A DNA stretch of 40,348 nt, from NCBI GenBank assembly GCA_005888435.1, contig VAXO01000023.1, forward strand, positions 1-40,348, in the 5' to 3' direction. The position numbers and the translations under genes are program-made. This document shows, piece by piece, positions 31,719-39,798 of this stretch (position 1 is the first letter of the stretch; every line of letters begins with the position of its first letter). The stretch is from Actinomycetota bacterium. GTDB lineage: Bacteria; Actinomycetota; Thermoleophilia; Gaiellales; Gaiellaceae. A model generated the notes under the pieces. It was not told where the DNA came from and did no database searches. It worked only from the letters and a program-made list of their open reading frames with translations.

Positions 31719-31724
31719 GCGCCG

Positions 31725-32024
31725 TCACCGTTCGCGAGACGCGATGTAGCTCGCCACCGCTGCTGCGGCCGCCGCTGAGAGCGGACGCGTCGTCGGCATT
31801 ACGCGCGCAAAGCTCGCCAGGTCCTTCCGGTCGAGGTGCGTGAGCAGCAGATCGCCGCCGACGGCGCCGTGCTCCCGTCCGCTGACCGTGTGGCAGCCGG
31901 AGCATTCGGACGCGAAGATCGTCTGCCCGCGAACGAGCCGCTCCGAGCGCTGGGTGACTTTGGTGCCGCCGCAGCCGGCCAGCAGCACGGCGACGACCGT
32001 GCCCGTGGCCGCGACGGCGCGCAC
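31725..32024 (-). CDS. Small c-type cytochrome lipoprotein
   Basis: A 99-aa single-heme cytochrome. The N-terminal signal ends in a lipobox LAGC (acylated C18), anchoring it to the outer face of the membrane. The heme site is CSGCH (C41, C44, H45), and the distal ligand is probably M76 in RVMPTTRPLS. The C-terminal helix AAVASYIASRER is typical of class I cytochromes. GTG start at 32024, four bases after the beta-propeller stop, so it belongs to that operon. Its redox partner is not apparent here. Confidence 0.88.
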   Translation of the reverse strand: MRAVAATGTVVAVLLAGCGGTKVTQRSERLVRGQTIFASECSGCHTVSGREHGAVGGDLLLTHLDRKDLASFARVMPTTRPLSAAAAAAVASYIASRER

Positions 32025-32028
32025 GGCT

Positions 32029-34080
32029 CTAGCGTAGGACGCCGGTGTGACCGAGGGAGTAGCGGCCCGGCTGCGGCCAGACGCACAGTCCGTGCGGACC
32101 GGAGCCGACCGGGATGCGCGCGACCAGATGGCCCGTCCGCGTCGAGACGGCGTAGACCTCGCTGCTGTATCGCCCCGAGAGCCAGAGCACTTTCCCGTCG
32201 GCCGAGACGCCGCCCATGTCCGGGCTTCCCCCGCCCGGCAGCCGCCACTTCGCGACCTCGCGCCGCGTCCGAAAGCTGATCACCGAGATCGAGCCCTCTG
32301 ACCGGTTGGTGACGTAGAGGAACCTGCCGTCGCGGCTCGGGTAGAGGCCGTGTGCGCCGGCCCCGGTTCGCAGCAGGTGCAGGACCCGGAAGCTGTGGGC
32401 TCCGATCTCCCAGACGCCGCCGGCCTGCATGTCCGCGACGTAGAAGATGCGTCCGTCGGGCGCGAGCTTCACGTCCTGGGGCATGCCGCTGCGGTGCGGG
32501 AGATCGATCGTGCGGACAACCCGCTCCCGACGGACGTCGACGACGACCAGCTGCCCCGAGAACTCGCAGCTCGCGAGCAGGAAGCGGTTGTCGGCGGTGA
32601 AGTCCATGTGGTCGACCCCGGCGCAGGGCACGTTCAACGACCGGTGGACGCGGAACGTGTGTGCATCCCGGAAGTCGAGCCTCTGCAGGCGCTCGGCGAC
32701 GACGATCGCGTAGTGGCCGTCGGGAGTGAAGTACATGTTGTACGGGTCGTCGACCGGAATGGACGCACCCGGCTTTCCCGTGATGGGATCGATCGGCGTG
32801 AGGCTGTTGCCGGTGTCGTTCGTGACGTACAGCGTGCGCAGGTCCCAGGCCGGGACGACGTGCTGCGGCAGGCCGCCGACGGAGAAGTGGTCGACGACGC
32901 GATACGTCCGCGGATCGATGACGTCGACCGTGTTGCTTTCACTGTTCGGGACGTAGACGAGCGGCCTGGCCAGCCGCGCGGCGCCCCGCAGCCGATTGGC
33001 GCCGTCGAAGGCGTACACGCTGCGCGCAGCCGTCGTGCGCCTGAGCTGGTGGGCGGAACGCGCCGCGACCAGCTCGCTCAGTCCGGCGAGAGTGCCATTG
33101 CGCCCGCGACCGCCCGCCAACAAGATCCTCGCGCCGTCGACGGCCACCGCGGCCAGGTCCGACCGCGGAGCGCTGAGGCTGCCTGCCATGCGGACGCGGT
33201 GCGTGCGCGGGTCGACCGCGACGATGTGCGCGGTCGCGCTTCCGAGGACGGCGCCGCGACCGCCGATCACGTAGACGAGGTCACCGACGCCGGCAGCGGC
33301 CGCGTGGGTCGTCGCCGACGGCAGCCTGGCGATCCGGCCGACTCGGCCGGAGCTCGGCGAGTAATCGAGGATCGTCCGCGATGCGCTGCCGTCCGGGAGC
33401 GAGCCCCCGGCGATGAGAACGTGCCCGCCGGCGGCGCCGACCGCTGCGTACCTGACGGCCGTCGGCAGGCGTGCGACGACGTGCGCCTGGGAGCCGGGGT
33501 GCCACGCGACGATTGTGTTCAGCCAGTGTGCCCCGGTGTAACCGCCGACGACGTACGCGGTGCCCTGCACGTCGGCCGCTGCCTGGTCGGAGCTCGGCGC
33601 TGGCAGCCGGCCAACGACCGATTCGGCGCCGCTCGCGTCGACGCGAACGATTGCGTTGCTCTGAGTGCCCTCGTTGGTGCCACCTCCGAAGAGGTAGACC
33701 GCGCGGCCGAGACGCACCGCCGCCGCGTCGTGCACCGCAGCCGGCAGTTGCCCCACCGCACGATCCCCGGTCGCGCTCACGATACGGACGTCCGCGCGGG
33801 ACGTATCCGCTGCGGTCAAGCCGCCGAGCAGCATCGTGCGACCGCCGGCAAGCGGCGCGGCAGCGGCGTCCTGCACGGGTGACTGGAGGCGGCCCGTCTG
33901 CCGCTCGGCGAGCCGGAGGGGGTGCTTCCGCGGCCGAGCATGGCGCTTCGTCGGCGTGGACGCGATCGACGCCGTGGTCGCCGACGGCTCCTGCGCTTCT
34001 ACGACGCTGTGACCGACGGCCGCGACGCCCGCGCCGACGACGACGAGGAGAACGAGCGCGATCAGCCGACGCCGCTTCAT
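32029..34080 (-). CDS. Exported double beta-propeller protein (kelch repeats plus YVTN/YncE-type repeats)
   Basis: A 683-aa protein with an N-terminal membrane segment or uncleaved signal (7-27). Residues about 65-350 hold kelch-type blades, for example AVRLGRAVYLFGGG, VQGTAYVVGGYTG, AGGHVLIAGGS, GVGDLVYVIGGRG. From about 370 onward come YVTN-type blades: LARPLVYVPNSESNTVDVID, RTLYVTNDTGNSLTPID, RFLYVTNRSEGSISVIS. The C-terminus GSGPHGLCVWPQPGRYSLGHTG is a conserved ending I associate with actinobacterial YncE-like proteins. The function of the two-propeller fusion is unknown. It is coupled upstream to the M14 peptidase (ATGA) and precedes the cytochrome lipoprotein. Confidence 0.85.
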   Translation of the reverse strand: MKRRRLIALVLLVVVGAGVAAVGHSVVEAQEPSATTASIASTPTKRHARPRKHPLRLAERQTGRLQSPVQDAAAAPLAGGRTMLLGGLTAADTSRADVRIVSATGDRAVGQLPAAVHDAAAVRLGRAVYLFGGGTNEGTQSNAIVRVDASGAESVVGRLPAPSSDQAAADVQGTAYVVGGYTGAHWLNTIVAWHPGSQAHVVARLPTAVRYAAVGAAGGHVLIAGGSLPDGSASRTILDYSPSSGRVGRIARLPSATTHAAAAGVGDLVYVIGGRGAVLGSATAHIVAVDPRTHRVRMAGSLSAPRSDLAAVAVDGARILLAGGRGRNGTLAGLSELVAARSAHQLRRTTAARSVYAFDGANRLRGAARLARPLVYVPNSESNTVDVIDPRTYRVVDHFSVGGLPQHVVPAWDLRTLYVTNDTGNSLTPIDPITGKPGASIPVDDPYNMYFTPDGHYAIVVAERLQRLDFRDAHTFRVHRSLNVPCAGVDHMDFTADNRFLLASCEFSGQLVVVDVRRERVVRTIDLPHRSGMPQDVKLAPDGRIFYVADMQAGGVWEIGAHSFRVLHLLRTGAGAHGLYPSRDGRFLYVTNRSEGSISVISFRTRREVAKWRLPGGGSPDMGGVSADGKVLWLSGRYSSEVYAVSTRTGHLVARIPVGSGPHGLCVWPQPGRYSLGHTGVLR

Positions 34081-34826
34081 CTCCGAGAGTCGTCAGTCGG
34101 GTCAGTCGTCACTCCGACGACAGCATGCGCCAAGCGCCGGGCTCGCTGCCGGGAAAGCGCGCCGCGCGGCAGCTCCACGACGAACGCGGTCGCAGCCGAG
34201 TCTCGGTGGTTCTCCCAGCCGACGGCGCTACCCGGCTCGCGTGGAAGGCGAGCTAGCCCCAAGCCGGCGAGCCTGGCGAAGCGGCGCTCGATGGCAAGAC
34301 GTCCGCCTGACTCGTCGACGACGTCCTCGTGCTGGTGGAACCAGATGCTCACGAGCGGGTCGACCCGCGTGATCAGCCGGTAGGCGGCGCGGCTCTCCGG
34401 CTCCGACAGCGGCTTCGAGCCGGAGGAGAAGACGCCGTGCAACCGTTGCCAGCGCCACGGGAAGTTGCGATTGAGGTCGACGCCGCGCGCGTCACCACGC
34501 GTACCGGCGGCGACGCCGTCCGGGTTGAGGACGGGAATGATCCAGAGATCGAGCTCGGCCGGTGGGGCTGCATGCGCGAGCAGGTTCGCGACGGCGATTC
34601 CCGCAGGCTCGTTGCCGTGGATGCAGCCGACGACGAGCGCCCGCTGCCTTGCGTCGAGATCCCCGGTCTCGACGGCGCGGATCGCGCGTCCATCCACGGA
34701 CGAGCCCAGGTCGACGGTCCGCCGCCCGAGCGGGTCGGCCGGAGCGGCTGCGACACAGTCCGCGGCGATGCAGAGCAACAGCACCAGGCCGAGCGCGCCC
34801 GCCGCGCAGCCTCCTCTCACGTGCAT
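34077..34826 (-). CDS. Secreted M14-family zinc carboxypeptidase (MpaA-like)
   Basis: A 249-aa metallopeptidase with a signal peptide (GALGLVLLLCIAADCVAAAP). Zinc ligands are H70 and E73 (CIHGNEPAG) plus a histidine in WFHQHED (164 or 166); the catalytic glutamate is E219 (FVVELPRG). LNPDGV and GVDLNRNFPW are substrate-pocket motifs of the murein peptide amidase/M14 group. It probably trims cell-wall or other peptides outside the membrane. ATG 34826 was chosen because the signal peptide follows directly; an earlier in-frame ATG at 34883 is possible. First gene of a three-gene operon. Confidence 0.88.
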   Translation of the reverse strand: MHVRGGCAAGALGLVLLLCIAADCVAAAPADPLGRRTVDLGSSVDGRAIRAVETGDLDARQRALVVGCIHGNEPAGIAVANLLAHAAPPAELDLWIIPVLNPDGVAAGTRGDARGVDLNRNFPWRWQRLHGVFSSGSKPLSEPESRAAYRLITRVDPLVSIWFHQHEDVVDESGGRLAIERRFARLAGLGLARLPREPGSAVGWENHRDSAATAFVVELPRGALSRQRARRLAHAVVGVTTDPTDDSRR

Positions 34827-34912
34827 CGCGCGCAGGATCCTACTGGCAGGGAGTGTTGCGCTTGCGTTAAAGGACGGAACCACCGACCACGGCGCGCTAC
34901 CGTGGAGGCGCC

Positions 34913-35851
34913 GTGATCGAGGCCCGAAACCTGACGAAGGACTACGGTGACAAGCGGGCTGTCGACGATCTCTCCTTCACTGTCCGTCCCGGTGTCGTGA
35001 CCGGGTTTCTCGGTCCGAACGGGTCCGGGAAGTCCACGACGATCCGCCTGATCCTCGGCCTCGACGCCCCCGGCGGCGGCGACGCGACGGTCAACGGCAA
35101 GCACTACCGCGATCACCCGGCGCCGCTGCACGAGGTCGGCGCGCTGCTCGAGGCTCGTTCCGTCCACTCCGGACGCTCCGCGTACAACCATCTGCTGTCA
35201 CTCGCGCAGACGCACGGGATCCCGCGGGGGCGCGTCGACGAACTGATCGACTTCGTGGGGCTGCACGACGTCGCGGACAAGCGGGTCGGGCAGTTCTCGC
35301 TCGGAATGGGCCAGCGCCTGGGAATCGCCAGCGCGTTGCTGGGGGACCCCTCGACCTTGATCCTCGACGAGCCGGTGAACGGCCTCGACCCGGAAGGGAT
35401 CCACTGGATCCGCAACGTGTTGAAGAGCCTCGCGGCCGAAGGTCGAACCGTTTTCGTCTCGTCGCATCTGATGAGCGAGATGTCCCTCACCGCCGACCAG
35501 CTGATCGTGATCGGACGGGGACGGCTGATCGCCGACACGAGCGTCGACGAGTTCGTGCGCCAGGCATCCGGGAAGCTGGTTCGGGTCCGGTCGCCGCGCG
35601 CAGCCGAGCTGAGCGTCCTGCTCGCCGCGCCCGGTGTCACGATCGGCGAGACGGACGAGGACGGGCTGCTCGAAGTGAACGGCTTGTCCCCTGCGGAGAT
35701 CGGCGACGCGGCGAGCGAGCACGCGATCCCGATCCATGAGCTCACTCCGCTGCAGGCATCGCTCGAGGAGGCATTCATGACGCTGACGCGCGACGAGATC
35801 GAGTTCAAGCCGCTCGTCGACGTCGAGAAGAAGGACGAGGTCGCAGCATGA
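34913..35851 (+). CDS. ABC-2-type transporter ATP-binding protein
   Basis: A 312-aa ATPase of the drug/antibiotic-export (CcmA/NatA-like) class. Walker A is GPNGSGKSTT, the signature FSLGMGQRLGIASALL, and Walker B LILDEPVNGLDPEG; the H-loop is SSHLMSEM. The C-terminal 90 residues form the extra domain common in this class, ending SLEEAFMTLTRDEIEF. GTG start with GGAGG upstream. The stop overlaps the permease start (ATGA). Probably exports a lipid, peptide or drug; the substrate is unknown. Confidence 0.93.
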   Translation: MIEARNLTKDYGDKRAVDDLSFTVRPGVVTGFLGPNGSGKSTTIRLILGLDAPGGGDATVNGKHYRDHPAPLHEVGALLEARSVHSGRSAYNHLLSLAQTHGIPRGRVDELIDFVGLHDVADKRVGQFSLGMGQRLGIASALLGDPSTLILDEPVNGLDPEGIHWIRNVLKSLAAEGRTVFVSSHLMSEMSLTADQLIVIGRGRLIADTSVDEFVRQASGKLVRVRSPRAAELSVLLAAPGVTIGETDEDGLLEVNGLSPAEIGDAASEHAIPIHELTPLQASLEEAFMTLTRDEIEFKPLVDVEKKDEVAA

Positions 35852-36672
35852 GCAGCGCCGTCGCCCAGACGCAGATACCGCGGCTCCCACACACCGGCCG
35901 AGTGACACAGCGGCGTGTCTTCATGTCCGAGTGGACGAAGCTTCGCTCGGTTCGCTCGACGAGGTGGTCGCTCCTCGCCGCGGTGGGCTTCACGATCGGG
36001 ATCGCGGCGCTCGCGTGCGCGGTCGTGTCGCACCACTGGCCGCACCTGAGCGCGGGGGACCGGCGCGACTTCCATCCGCTCGAGCCGAATCTCGCCGGTG
36101 TCCAGCTCGCGCAGCTCGCACTCGGCGTCCTAGGCGTCCTCGTGATCACGGCCGAGTACTCCACCGGGATGATCCGCGCCTCGATGACCGCCGTTCCGCG
36201 GCGCCTCCCCGTGCTCTGGGCAAAGGCGGTCGTCTACGGCCTCGTGACGCTCGTACTGACGATCCCGTCCGTGCTGATCGCGTTCGTGATCGGCCAGTCG
36301 ATCTTCTCCGGACGGCACATAAACGTCGCGTTCACCGATCCGCACGTCGCGCGAGCGGTCATCGGCGCGGCGCTCTACCTCACCGTCGTCGGCCTCTTCG
36401 GGCTCGGGCTCGGGGCGATCGTGCGCAACACCGCCGGCGGAATCGCGACGTTTGCGGGCCTCATGTTCGTCCTCCCGCCGCTGATGAACGTGCTGCCGAC
36501 GAGCTGGAACAACGCCGCTTCGCCCTATCTCCCCCTGCAGGCGGGTGAGGCGATCATGTCGACGACGCCGGGGAACCACCTGGCTCCGTGGACCGGCCTC
36601 GGCCTGCTGTGCGGCTACACGGCGATCGCGTTCGCGATCGCTGCCGTCCTGCTCGTCCGCCGCGACACCTGA
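35848..36672 (+). CDS. ABC-2-type transporter permease
   Basis: A 274-aa membrane protein with about six helices. After a 20-residue polar N-terminus, VFMSEWTKLRSVRSTRWSLLAA is the typical opening of actinobacterial ABC-2 permeases. EYSTGMIRASMTAVPRRLPVLWAKAVVYG is the conserved cytoplasmic loop. It ends in a short positively charged tail (VRRDT). Translationally coupled to the ATPase; the pair is a complete exporter. Confidence 0.92.
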   Translation: MSSAVAQTQIPRLPHTGRVTQRRVFMSEWTKLRSVRSTRWSLLAAVGFTIGIAALACAVVSHHWPHLSAGDRRDFHPLEPNLAGVQLAQLALGVLGVLVITAEYSTGMIRASMTAVPRRLPVLWAKAVVYGLVTLVLTIPSVLIAFVIGQSIFSGRHINVAFTDPHVARAVIGAALYLTVVGLFGLGLGAIVRNTAGGIATFAGLMFVLPPLMNVLPTSWNNAASPYLPLQAGEAIMSTTPGNHLAPWTGLGLLCGYTAIAFAIAAVLLVRRDT

Positions 36673-36682
36673 CTCGAGCCAG

Positions 36683-37300
36683 GTGACGAGGAGCTCGTTC
36701 AGGCCGGCCGTGCTGCGGAACGGCATCGTCGTCGACGATCCCCTGCAGGTCGTGCTCGGCTTTCCGGCGAGCGACTGGCATTTCGACATCGGCGACGATT
36801 CGCGACCCGTGTCGTTCGGCGAGCCGGACCTCAGGCTCGCGAACCGTGGCGGCGCTCGCATCTCGGCGGCCGAGATCGCGGCGATCCTCGAACGGCGCCG
36901 CGCCGTCGAGCGAGCCCTACGGGCGATCGCTCCCGAGGCATCGCTGACAGGAGCGGCGAGCTCGGTCCCGTGGCTCCCACTGAGCCAGCTCTTCGAAGGG
37001 TTCGCGGACATCCGGGGGGTCGGCCTTTCGAAGATGACGAAGGCGCTGCATCCGAAGCGCCCGGCGCTGATGCCCATGCTCGACAGCGTCGTCCAGAAGT
37101 ACCTCGAGGACGACGACCCGGGAGCCGGGGCTCCGTTCGGAGAGCGGGCGATCGGGCTCGTCCGCGCCTACAAACGCGACCTCGACCTCAACCGAGCGTC
37201 GATGCAAGCGGTGCGACGCGAGCTCGCGAAGCGCGGCTCCCACCTCACCGAGGTGCGCATTCTCGACCTGCTGATCTGGTCCGTCGGCGTCCCGGCCTGA
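36683..37300 (+). CDS. DUF6308-like protein
   Basis: A 205-aa cytoplasmic protein with no membrane segment. I recognise the segment GFADIRGVGLSKMTKALHPKRPALMPMLDSVVQKYL as DUF6308-like; the 'HPKRPALMPMLDS' portion also appears in helix-hairpin-helix-like proteins that recognise damaged or structured DNA. No function is established. GTG at 36683 follows the permease stop by 10 bases; upstream in-frame sequence is the permease shadow. Confidence 0.75.
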   Translation: MTRSSFRPAVLRNGIVVDDPLQVVLGFPASDWHFDIGDDSRPVSFGEPDLRLANRGGARISAAEIAAILERRRAVERALRAIAPEASLTGAASSVPWLPLSQLFEGFADIRGVGLSKMTKALHPKRPALMPMLDSVVQKYLEDDDPGAGAPFGERAIGLVRAYKRDLDLNRASMQAVRRELAKRGSHLTEVRILDLLIWSVGVPA

Positions 37301-37364
37301 CGCTTACGCTCCCCCACCCGGGGGATACCCGGGCCTTCGTGGTCTCACAAGCTGCGTCGGGTCC
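37301..37364 (+). terminator. GC-rich hairpin-forming gap after the DUF6308-like gene
   Basis: CCCCCACCCGGGGG (37311-37324) and the repeated CCCGGG words (37317-37322 and 37328-37333) can form alternative short stems. No T tract follows, so it is a weak terminator candidate. A GTCTCACAAG stretch precedes the next ATG at 37365 without a clear RBS. Confidence 0.35.
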
Positions 37365-38504
37365 ATGCGCAGGGGTCTCGCCGTCACCTTCCTCGCTCTC
37401 GCCGCGCTAGTCGGCGTTCCGGCGGCCGCGGCCGCCGATCCGGCCGACCCGGTGGTCTACTTCAGCTTCGACGACGGGATGTACTACCCGCAGGGCGCCG
37501 TCGCCACGTTCGGGTATGCGTGTGCCTCCCCAGTCAGCGCGATCGTCTCGTGCGAGGCGAGCCAACCCATGGGCTCGCAGCTCGACACCTTCCATGCCGG
37601 CACGCACTCGGTCACCGTCACGGCGACCGACTACGAGGGACGCCAGACAGCGGTCACCCAGACGTACACGGTGATCGACATTACGAAGCCGCACATCCTC
37701 TGGCGAACACCATCCGACGGCGCGACGTTCGAGCAGGGCTCCTTCGTCACCGCCGACTACGTCTGCGAGGACGATCCGGGCGGGCTCGGCATCCTCGACG
37801 ACGGATGCGTCGGCCAGCGACCGCTGGGCTTCCCGCTCGACACGAGCACTCTAGGGACGTTCACGTTCTGGGTCACCGCGGTCGACAAGCAGCTCAACGT
37901 CACGCAGGAGACGATCCACTACTCCATCGTCGATACGACTCCGCCGACGATCGCGCTCTCGTCGCCGGCCGACGGCGCGACGTACACGCTCGGACAGCAG
38001 GTGCCGGCATCGTTCTCGTGCGACGACCACGGCGGCTCCGGCCTCAACGGCTGCAAGGGCGACCTCGCCGGGGGCGCGCTGCTGGACACCTCGTCGCTCG
38101 GCTCGCACTCTTTCACCGTCACCTCGTACGACCGCGCCGGGAATGTCGGCCACGAAACCCACACGTACAACGTCGCGTACGACTTCGGCGGCTTCGCAGC
38201 TCCTGCCTCGGCGTACCCGACCGCGACCTCGGTCAAGGCCGGACAGCCCATGCCGTTGAAATTCTCGCTCCACGGTGACCAGGGGCCGAACATCTTCGCC
38301 ACGGGGTCACCCGGATGGACGCCCTGCGATCGGGTCCTCGATGCGCCCACGCCCGCCGACGGCACCCTCTCGTACAACGCTTCGAACGACCGGTACACAT
38401 ACCTTGCGACGACGTCCAAAGCCTGGGCCGGGACCTGCCGCGACATCCTCGTCACCTTCGCCGACGGAACCCTTCGCAAGGCCCGCTTCAGCTTCGCGAA
38501 GTAG
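37365..38504 (+). CDS. Secreted Ig-like repeat protein with C-terminal PxKF domain
   Basis: A 379-aa exported protein. Signal peptide 1-24 (RRGLAVTFLALAALVGVPAAAAA). Three Ig-like repeats of about 85 residues follow (about 25-107, 108-195, 196-275), each opening with a strand such as DITKPHILWRTPSDGATFEQG or DTTPPTIALSSPADGATYTLG. Each contains a paired-cysteine strand and closes with HSVTVTATD or a similar FTVT motif. The C-terminal part has MPLKFSLHGDQGPNIFATGSP, the PxKF-domain signature, and two cysteines. Such proteins are surface or matrix proteins; the ligand is unknown. Confidence 0.85.
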   Translation: MRRGLAVTFLALAALVGVPAAAAADPADPVVYFSFDDGMYYPQGAVATFGYACASPVSAIVSCEASQPMGSQLDTFHAGTHSVTVTATDYEGRQTAVTQTYTVIDITKPHILWRTPSDGATFEQGSFVTADYVCEDDPGGLGILDDGCVGQRPLGFPLDTSTLGTFTFWVTAVDKQLNVTQETIHYSIVDTTPPTIALSSPADGATYTLGQQVPASFSCDDHGGSGLNGCKGDLAGGALLDTSSLGSHSFTVTSYDRAGNVGHETHTYNVAYDFGGFAAPASAYPTATSVKAGQPMPLKFSLHGDQGPNIFATGSPGWTPCDRVLDAPTPADGTLSYNASNDRYTYLATTSKAWAGTCRDILVTFADGTLRKARFSFAK

Positions 38505-38536
38505 CGATCAGCCGCGCCCGAAAGCGGCCGCGGGGC

Positions 38537-38902
38537 TCAGCGCCGGCCGAGGCGTCGAAGGCGTGCACCGAGGGCACGGTCCAGCGACCGCTCCGCAGCC
38601 GCGGCGCCGTCACTATCCGCGTCGTCTGCCGGAAGTGCCGGAAGCGCCGTCTTCGCGCTCCACAGCTCGATGTGCAACGCCTCGATCTCCTCTATCAGCA
38701 AGAGGATCGCCTTGCCCGTCGCGCGTAGCTCCTGATTCTCGGTTGCGGCAAGGCCCGCCCCCCAGCGCTGCAACTGCTCGAGCTTTTCTTCGTCAAGGCG
38801 ATGGCTCAGTGCTTCCTCCCGCTCGTGGTGCCCAGGATGATATTTCGCGCCGCCCGACTCGAAAGGAGGGGCTCGCTCGAGCGCGAACGTAGGGAGCTCC
38901 AA
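38537..38902 (-). CDS. Small conserved helical protein
   Basis: Up to 121 aa. The conserved part starts LDEEKLEQLQRWGAGLAATENQELRATGKAILLLIEEIEALHIELW; I have seen similar 'EEKLE.LQRWG' proteins in high-GC actinobacteria, without a function. The segment is amphipathic and probably a helical hairpin. The first in-frame standard start is TTG at 38902. A CTG at 38809 with GGGAGG five bases upstream would begin exactly before the conserved part (90 aa) and may be the real start. Divergent from the TPR gene. Confidence 0.6.
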   Translation of the reverse strand: MELPTFALERAPPFESGGAKYHPGHHEREEALSHRLDEEKLEQLQRWGAGLAATENQELRATGKAILLLIEEIEALHIELWSAKTALPALPADDADSDGAAAAERSLDRALGARLRRLGRR

Positions 38903-38920
38903 CCGTGGGGGTCGGAAACG

Positions 38921-39766
38921 ATGGAATCACCTGTGCGCAACAGCCTGTGGTACCTGCTCAGCACGGACTCCGACGAGGCCAGGCGGGCCCGGCGGCGTCT
39001 GAGTGTCGGCCTCGCTCTCGCCCTGCTCGTCAGCGGGCTTCTCACCGCTGTCGGCCTTGCAATCGTCGTCTTCGCCACCTCACTGGCGGTCGTCGTGCTG
39101 GTCGCAGGGATGGGAGCGTTTCGCGCAGTGCGCCGGAACCGCCGGCGACTGCAGCGATCCGCGCACGGGGTTGTCACGGCGGTAATTCGAACGTCATCGC
39201 GCGGAGGTCGCCGAGTCGGCACGTTTCTCAGCGCGCAGGCTCAGGGTCTCCTCCGCACCTCGAGCATGTGGAGCTCGCGTTTGCGCGGCTCCAGTCTGCG
39301 CTGGAGCCGCCGAGGCGTCGAGCACGCGCGGCACACGTGGACCGCAATGCGGGTCAGACAGATCGACCTCCAGCGCGAGGCGCTCCGCCTGAACGCCGCC
39401 GGCACGAAACGCCGGCGCAGCGGCGCTCATGCGGAAGCAATCGAGCTGCACCAGCGAGCCCTCGAGCTCCTGCGGGATACGCAGGATTCACGAGCCGTCG
39501 CGCTGACCCAGAACAACCTCGCGCTCGCCCTGAGCCATGTGGGAGACGATCGGGAAGCGACGGCACTGTTCGAGCAGGCTGCCGCGACCCTGCGCGAGCT
39601 CGGCGACCGCGAGCACGAGGGAAGGATCATGGCGAACCTCGCGCTTGCCCATCGTCGACACGGCCGAATGGAGCAAAGCGAGGACGTTCTTCGGATCGCT
39701 CTGACGAAGCTTCGGCGCGACTCCACCGCCTACAAGCGCGTCGAGTCCGAGCTCGCCGCTCTGTGA
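38921..39766 (+). CDS. Membrane-anchored tetratricopeptide-repeat protein
   Basis: A 281-aa protein. A cytoplasmic start MESPVRNSLWYLLSTDSDEA is followed by two hydrophobic segments (about 30-50 and 53-71), then an arginine-rich linker. From about residue 175 come TPR units: AHAEAIELHQRALELLRDTQDSRAVALTQNNLALALSHVGDDREATALFEQAA and LGDREHEGRIMANLALAHRRHGRMEQSEDVL. TPRs usually mediate protein-protein contact; the partner is unknown. The ATG at 38921 was chosen because GGGGGTCGG precedes it and upstream in-frame sequence overlaps the opposite-strand gene. Confidence 0.8.
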   Translation: MESPVRNSLWYLLSTDSDEARRARRRLSVGLALALLVSGLLTAVGLAIVVFATSLAVVVLVAGMGAFRAVRRNRRRLQRSAHGVVTAVIRTSSRGGRRVGTFLSAQAQGLLRTSSMWSSRLRGSSLRWSRRGVEHARHTWTAMRVRQIDLQREALRLNAAGTKRRRSGAHAEAIELHQRALELLRDTQDSRAVALTQNNLALALSHVGDDREATALFEQAAATLRELGDREHEGRIMANLALAHRRHGRMEQSEDVLRIALTKLRRDSTAYKRVESELAAL

Positions 39767-39798
39767 GCCGTGATGGTCGAAGGCGACGGCGACGCGCA

